From the NCBI RefSeq assembly GCF_041245805.1, contig NZ_CP162490.1, forward strand, positions 1,279,001 through 1,343,000: 64,000 bases of DNA, in the 5' to 3' direction. The notes beneath the pieces are model-generated. The model saw nothing but the letters and a program-made list of their open reading frames with translations. It ran no database searches and was not told the origin of the DNA. Every line of letters starts with the position of its first letter. Positions within the stretch are counted from its first letter, which is position 1. The stretch comes from Xanthomonas sp. DAR 34887 (lineage in GTDB: Bacteria > Pseudomonadota > Gammaproteobacteria > Xanthomonadales > Xanthomonadaceae). Shown piece after piece: positions 59,636 to 64,000 of this stretch. A program made the translations under genes and the position numbers.

Positions 59636-60805
59636 ATGAATTTTCACGAATATCAGGCAAAACAACTGCTTGCCGAGTACGGCATCCCGGTCCCGGCCGG
59701 CAAGGTCGCGGCGACTCCGGAAGAAGCGGTTGAAGCCGCCAAGTCGCTTGGCGCTGGCCCTTGGATGGTCAAGGCGCAGATCCACGCAGGTGGCCGCGGC
59801 AAGGCCGGCGGCGTCAAGTTCTGCAAGACCACCGACGATGTGAAGGCCGTTGCCGAGAAGCTGCTCGGCACCAAGATGGCCACCTACCAGACCGCCGGCG
59901 TCGAGCTGCCGATCAACCTGGTGCTGGTGACCACCGCCGGCGAGATCGTCAAGGAGCTGTACCTGTCGGTGTTGGTCGACCGCGGCACCCGCACCATCAG
60001 CTACATCGCCTCCTCCGAGGGCGGCATGGAGATCGAACAGGTTGCCGCCGAGACCCCGGACAAGATCCACACGCTCAACGTCGACTTCGTCGAAGGCGTG
60101 CAGGGTTACCACGGCCGCGACATCGGCTTCAAGATGGGCCTGACCGCCAAGCAGGCGGGCCAGTTCGCCAGCATCATGGTCAACCTGTACCGCATCTTCA
60201 ATGAGAAGGACCTGGCGCTGGTGGAGATCAATCCGCTGGCCATCCTGGACGACGGCAACCTCTACGCGCTGGACGGCAAGTTCAACAGCGACGACAACGC
60301 CAACTTCCGCCACAAGGAACTGGTCGCCATGCGCGACAAGTCCCAGGAAGACGAGACCGAAGTGACCGCTTCGGAGCTGGACATCAACTACGTCACCATG
60401 GACGGCAACATCGGTTGCATGGTCAATGGCGCCGGTCTGGCGATGGCGACCATGGACGTGATCAAGCTCAACGGCGGCGAGCCGGCGAACTTCCTCGACG
60501 TGGGCGGCGGTGCCAACAAGCAGCGCGTGATCGAGGCGTTCAAGCTGATCCTGTCCTCGGACAAGGTCGAAGGCATCTTCGTCAACATCTTCGGTGGCAT
60601 CGTCCGCTGCGACATGATCGCCGAGGGCATCATCGCGGCGGTCAAGGAAGTGGGCGTCAAGGTTCCGGTCGTGGTGCGCCTGGAAGGCACCAACGTGGAA
60701 GAGGGCAAGCAGCTGCTGCGCGACAGCGGCATGGCCATCATCCCGGCCGACAACATCAACGACGGCGCCAAGAAGGTCGTTGAAGCTGTCAAGAACGCCG
60801 CCTGA
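59636..60805 (+). CDS. sucC: Succinate--CoA ligase (ADP-forming) beta subunit SucC
   Basis: A TCA-cycle enzyme subunit that interconverts succinyl-CoA and succinate with formation of ATP. The protein is 389 residues, the standard length, starting MNFHEYQAKQLLAEYGIPVP. It has the ATP-grasp fold (VKAQIHAGGRGKAGGVK), the Mg-binding VEINPLAI and the C-terminal NIFGGIVRCDMIAEGII. It is separated from sucD by 22 bp and followed by a shared terminator. The 298-bp gap upstream toward pilS (59338-59635) holds its promoter region, which I could not resolve. Confidence 0.98.
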   Translation: MNFHEYQAKQLLAEYGIPVPAGKVAATPEEAVEAAKSLGAGPWMVKAQIHAGGRGKAGGVKFCKTTDDVKAVAEKLLGTKMATYQTAGVELPINLVLVTTAGEIVKELYLSVLVDRGTRTISYIASSEGGMEIEQVAAETPDKIHTLNVDFVEGVQGYHGRDIGFKMGLTAKQAGQFASIMVNLYRIFNEKDLALVEINPLAILDDGNLYALDGKFNSDDNANFRHKELVAMRDKSQEDETEVTASELDINYVTMDGNIGCMVNGAGLAMATMDVIKLNGGEPANFLDVGGGANKQRVIEAFKLILSSDKVEGIFVNIFGGIVRCDMIAEGIIAAVKEVGVKVPVVVRLEGTNVEEGKQLLRDSGMAIIPADNINDGAKKVVEAVKNAA

Positions 60806-60827
60806 TCCACGACACCAAGGAACTCCA

Positions 60828-61703
60828 ATGTCTGTCCTCATTAACAAGAACACCAAGGTGATCGTGCAGGGCTTCACCGGCCAGCAGGGCACCTTCCACG
60901 CTACCCAGATGATCGAGTACGGCACCCAAGTCGTCGGCGGTGTCACGCCGGGCAAGGGCGGCACCACCCACATCGACCTGCCGGTGTTCAACACCGTGGC
61001 CGATGCCGTGCAGAGCACGGGCGCCGATGCCTCGGTGATCTACGTGCCGCCGCCGTTCGCGGCCGACGCGATCCTGGAAGCGGCTGCGGCCGGCATCAAG
61101 GTCATCGTCTGCATCACCGAAGGCATCCCGGTGCTGGACATGCTGCGCGTCAAGAACGTGCTGACCCGTTCCTTCCCGGAAACTGTGCTGATCGGGCCGA
61201 ACTGCCCCGGCGTGATCACCCCGGGCGAGTGCAAGATCGGCATCATGCCAGGCCACATCCACAAGCCGGGCAAGATCGGCATCGTCTCGCGTTCGGGCAC
61301 GCTGACCTATGAAGCGGTCAAGCAGACCACCGAAGTCGGCCTGGGCCAGTCCACCTGCATCGGCATCGGCGGCGACCCGATCAACGGCCTGAACTTCGTC
61401 GACTGCCTCAAGCTGTTCAACGAGGATCCGCAGACCGAAGGCATCATCATGGTCGGCGAAATCGGCGGCGACGCCGAGGAAGCCGGTGCCGAGTACATCG
61501 CCAAGCATGTCAAGAAGCCGGTGGTCGGCTTCATCGCCGGCGCCTCGGCACCGGCCGGCAAGCGCATGGGCCACGCCGGTGCGATCGCCTCGGGCGGCAA
61601 GGGCACGGCCGAGGGCAAGTTCGCGGCGATGGAAGCGGCCGGGGTCAAGACCGTGCGTTCGCCGGGCGACCTGGGCGCGGCAATCGCCTCGCTGGTGAAG
61701 TAA
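60828..61703 (+). CDS. sucD: Succinate--CoA ligase (ADP-forming) alpha subunit SucD
   Basis: The CoA-binding and phosphohistidine-carrying subunit of succinyl-CoA synthetase. The ATG at 60828 after AAGGAA gives 291 residues. The Rossmann part FTGQQGTFHATQMIEYGT binds CoA, GPNCPGVITPGECKIGIMPG is a family signature, and the phosphorylated histidine is H249 in KRMGHAGAI. It forms an operon with sucC. Confidence 0.98.
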   Translation: MSVLINKNTKVIVQGFTGQQGTFHATQMIEYGTQVVGGVTPGKGGTTHIDLPVFNTVADAVQSTGADASVIYVPPPFAADAILEAAAAGIKVIVCITEGIPVLDMLRVKNVLTRSFPETVLIGPNCPGVITPGECKIGIMPGHIHKPGKIGIVSRSGTLTYEAVKQTTEVGLGQSTCIGIGGDPINGLNFVDCLKLFNEDPQTEGIIMVGEIGGDAEEAGAEYIAKHVKKPVVGFIAGASAPAGKRMGHAGAIASGGKGTAEGKFAAMEAAGVKTVRSPGDLGAAIASLVK

Positions 61704-61725
61704 GCGCAACAGCACGTGTAGTATC

Positions 61726-61752
61726 AAAAGGCCCGCCCAGTGCGGGCCTTTT
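61726..61752 (+). terminator. Rho-independent terminator of sucCD
   Basis: AAAAGGCCCGC and GCGGGCCTTTT form an 11-bp stem with loop CCAGT, 22 bp after the sucD stop. The A-rich 5' side and the four T residues at the 3' side would allow use in either direction. Confidence 0.92.
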
Positions 61753-61782
61753 GATGTTCAAAGGTTGCCGGGGAGGGCAGGG

Positions 61783-63690
61783 GTGAAGTTCCGTAACGGG
61801 ATCGAAGGGCTGCGTGGCATCGCGGTGCTGATGGTGGTGCTTGCCCATGCCCGGCTTGCCTATCTGCCGGGCGGCTACGTGGGCGTCGACGTCTTCTTCG
61901 TCCTTTCCGGGTTCCTCATCACCGGCGTACTGCAGCGGGAGTTGCTGGCCACCGGCCGCATCGACATCCGTGCTTTCTACGCACGGCGGATGAGGCGCTT
62001 GCTTCCAGCTTTCAGCGTCATGCTGATCGCGAGTGCGGGACTTACGCTGTGGTTGTTGCCGAGGAGCACATGGGGCGCCCAGGCGGAGGCCGCACGCTGG
62101 GCCGCACTGTGGTCGTCGAATCTATTTTTCGCTGCGTCCGAATCCGGATATTTCGATCAAGGAGCGGAAGCCAATCTCTATCTGCACACTTGGTCGCTGA
62201 GTGCCGAGGAGCAGTTCTATCTGGTCTGGCCTGCCCTCATCGGCTTCGCATGGACGCTGGGGCGGCAGCGCGGTACCGCTGCTGCGGTGTGGGCGATGGT
62301 GGCGCTGGGCTTCGCAGCGACTGTCGCGATGACGGCGCTGCAGCCGTTGCATGCCTATTATCAGATGCCGTGTCGGTTGTGGCAGTTGGCGCTGGGGGCC
62401 GGCGTTCAAGTGTCGTTCGGCCAGGCCCGGCTTTCCCTGCGCGGGGTTCACGCTGCACGTGCCGTAGGCTGCTTGTTGCTCGCCGTGGCGGCGGTGTGGC
62501 TGGCGCCGGACCGCGTTTCGTATCCGGGCGCGTGGGCCTTGCTGCCGACGCTGGGTGCCGCGCTGCTGCTGCTGAGCGGGCCTGACCGGTGGCGGGATGT
62601 CTGGCTGGACACCAAGCCGTTGCGATTCTTTGGCCGCGTGTCGTACAGCTGGTATCTGTGGCACTGGCCGATCCTGGTACTGGCCTTCGCCCTGTTTGGC
62701 CGCACTGCGCCGGTCGGCGTCGCGGCAGCGACATTCTCGCTGCTTCCAGCGTGGCTCAGCTGGAAGTGGGTCGAGCAGCGCATCCGCTATATGGACCAAG
62801 GTGGTTCTGCGATCTGGCTGCTATCCGGATTGCTGATTTCCGCTGCGCTTGCCTACGCCGCGATGGGTTGGGAGCGAGCGGCGGTGGTTCCTAGTCCGGA
62901 GGGAACGCGGAGTCAGGTGTTGCTGGCAACCCTGGCTACGCCCGCGCTCTACCGTCAGCCTGGCTGCGACGAATGGTTCCACGCGGATCGCCTGGTGCCA
63001 TGCACCCTCGTCCGTGCCCCCACCGCGAGCGCGCCGACGGTGGTGTTGGCGGGCGACAGCGTGGCGGCGCAATGGTCGAGTGCGCTCGAGCCCATTGCCA
63101 AGGCGCGCGGTTGGAACCTGGTGGTGTTGACCAAATCGTCGTGTCCGATGATCGACCATCCATTCGTCTATCCGCGGATCAATCGACGCTACGTGGAGTG
63201 CGAGCGCTGGCGGGACCGGGTTGTCGCGTATCTGCATCAGCAGCCGGTCGCGCTGCTGGTGTATGGATCTTCTGCCGCCTATGCGATCGACCCTGGTGAC
63301 TGGGAGCGCGGCACGCGCCTCTTCCTGGACAGGATCGAAGGTACCGCGCAGCGCACCGTCCTGCTCGCACCGACGCCGCTGTTGCCATTCGACGCACCGC
63401 AGTGCGTGCAAGCGCATCCTGCGCAGAGCGGCCGGACGGCGCCGGAGTGCAGTGTGCCATTGCACCAGGTCAGCCCGGGCGCGGTGGTGGCAAGTCTCCA
63501 ACGCGGGGTCGCCGGGCGGCCATTGGTTTGGTTGGTCGACCTGTCGCAGTCCATCTGTCCGGAGCAGACTTGTTCCGCCGAGCGTGATGGGTTGCTCCTG
63601 TATCGGGATGGTCAACATCTCAACGCGAACTATGTTCGGCGACTGGCGCCGGCGCTGCAGGCTGCCCTGGATCGATCCGCCGCTCGTTGA
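61783..63690 (+). CDS. Acyltransferase family 3 / SGNH hydrolase fusion (OafA-like)
   Basis: A membrane O-acyltransferase that would move acyl groups, usually acetyl, from the cytoplasm to a surface glycan. The GTG at 61783 follows GGGGAGGG and gives 635 residues. Residues 1-370 hold about ten membrane segments, with GLRGIAVLMVVLAHARL and GVDVFFVLSGFLITG as family signatures and SLSAEEQFYLVWP in a loop. A C-terminal SGNH domain follows, with Ser426 in LAGDSVAAQW and the Asp/His pair in RDGQHLN. Targets are typically O-antigen or exopolysaccharide; which one is not shown. It is a single gene right after the sucCD terminator. Confidence 0.92.
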   Translation: MKFRNGIEGLRGIAVLMVVLAHARLAYLPGGYVGVDVFFVLSGFLITGVLQRELLATGRIDIRAFYARRMRRLLPAFSVMLIASAGLTLWLLPRSTWGAQAEAARWAALWSSNLFFAASESGYFDQGAEANLYLHTWSLSAEEQFYLVWPALIGFAWTLGRQRGTAAAVWAMVALGFAATVAMTALQPLHAYYQMPCRLWQLALGAGVQVSFGQARLSLRGVHAARAVGCLLLAVAAVWLAPDRVSYPGAWALLPTLGAALLLLSGPDRWRDVWLDTKPLRFFGRVSYSWYLWHWPILVLAFALFGRTAPVGVAAATFSLLPAWLSWKWVEQRIRYMDQGGSAIWLLSGLLISAALAYAAMGWERAAVVPSPEGTRSQVLLATLATPALYRQPGCDEWFHADRLVPCTLVRAPTASAPTVVLAGDSVAAQWSSALEPIAKARGWNLVVLTKSSCPMIDHPFVYPRINRRYVECERWRDRVVAYLHQQPVALLVYGSSAAYAIDPGDWERGTRLFLDRIEGTAQRTVLLAPTPLLPFDAPQCVQAHPAQSGRTAPECSVPLHQVSPGAVVASLQRGVAGRPLVWLVDLSQSICPEQTCSAERDGLLLYRDGQHLNANYVRRLAPALQAALDRSAAR

Positions 63691-63953
63691 GCCCGCGCCG
63701 GCCTGTGCTGTGAGGAGCCTGCACTGCGTGGCCTGACGTCGCTCGCGCTTGGTATGTCGCGGAGCGCGGCCGCGGTCCGTGCGCCCTGTGCCCGAAAACT
63801 GCGCAATAAGCAGGATGTCCGACCGGACGCGCACCGTTCATCCCGGTATGACCGCCACTAATCACTCAGCGGGCTGTTTCCACCCCACGTCCGGCGTGGG
63901 AAGACGCCGCAACGCCGCACACTCGTCACTACATCAAAGCGAGGGCGGTACCA

Positions 63954-64000
63954 GTGGGCAGCAGATGGCAGGCAGCGATATGCGGTGCGGGACTGGCGCT
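63954..64000 (+). CDS. Possible start of a further gene, cut by the window edge
   Basis: A GTG at 63954, preceded by GAGGGCGG, opens a frame that reads GSRWQAAICGAGLA and runs off the end. The basic start with a small-residue stretch could be the beginning of a signal peptide. Only 15 codons are visible, so this is tentative. The preceding 263 bp (63691-63953) show no gene. Confidence 0.3.
   Translation, partial: MGSRWQAAICGAGLA

Noticed and set aside
57689..61018. A minus-strand frame of more than 1100 codons spanning pilS and sucCD
   Set aside because: It crosses three certain genes on both strands and has no recognisable domain; an artefact of GC-rich codon usage.

Overview
The window is a high-GC bacterial chromosome segment that most likely comes from Xanthomonas or a close relative in the Xanthomonadaceae. 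The evidence is the gene set and its arrangement: a fused cysNC, a pilD-pilC-pilA/pilB-pilR-pilS-sucCD neighbourhood, TonB-dependent receptors, an EstA-type autotransporter esterase, and the short intergenic repeats with a GTCGCGGCTGAAGCCGCTCC core that are scattered through it. No species call is made.

Layout. 0.2-7.7 kb: assimilatory sulfate reduction, with cysJ-cysI-cysH on the minus strand diverging from cysD-cysNC. 7.9-15.4 kb: a small membrane protein, a glycosyltransferase/polysaccharide deacetylase pair, a GNAT acetyltransferase, an alanine/glycine:sodium symporter, a SpoU-type RNA methyltransferase and a secreted carboxylesterase. 15.9-26.5 kb: a LacI regulator, M28 peptidase, mscL, a fumarylacetoacetate-hydrolase-family enzyme, a Rieske protein, an SLC13-type permease with RCK domains, thiS-thiG-trmB and the autotransporter esterase. 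26.8-30.9 kb: a tRNA-Gly(CCC) followed by a compact, lower-GC cassette on the minus strand, hxsD-hxsB-hxsC-hxsA. This is a His-Xaa-Ser radical-SAM peptide modification system and the most unusual object in the window. 30.9-39.5 kb: a Tat-exported phospholipase C, a TonB-dependent receptor, rimK, and a small secreted protein next to a two-component system. 39.6-61.7 kb: coaE and the type IV pilus assembly genes pilD, pilC, two pilins, pilB, pilR and pilS, then sucCD. 61.8-63.7 kb: an acyltransferase-3/SGNH protein.

How the parts fit. The cys genes carry sulfate through APS and PAPS to sulfite and sulfide. The pil genes encode the prepilin peptidase, inner-membrane platform, pilins and extension ATPase; pilA has a textbook sigma-54 promoter, and its expected activator pair PilS/PilR lies in the same window. 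Between the second pilin and pilB sits about 10 kb of lower-GC glycan genes: a membrane-bound GT-C/TPR protein beside the pilins, then a largely overlapping minus-strand run of glycosyltransferases, flippase, methyltransferase and AsnB-like amidotransferase. This looks like a variable surface-glycan or pilin-glycosylation island.

Two short repeat families recur. One is REP-like. The other has arms of the type GGGATTCGGGATTGGGGATT; one copy lies in frame within the N-terminus of cysNC and another supplies the stop codon of trmB.

All functions are from reading the sequence and recognising families; no search or alignment was run. Start codons were chosen from family length, Shine-Dalgarno-like sequence and overlap with neighbours.
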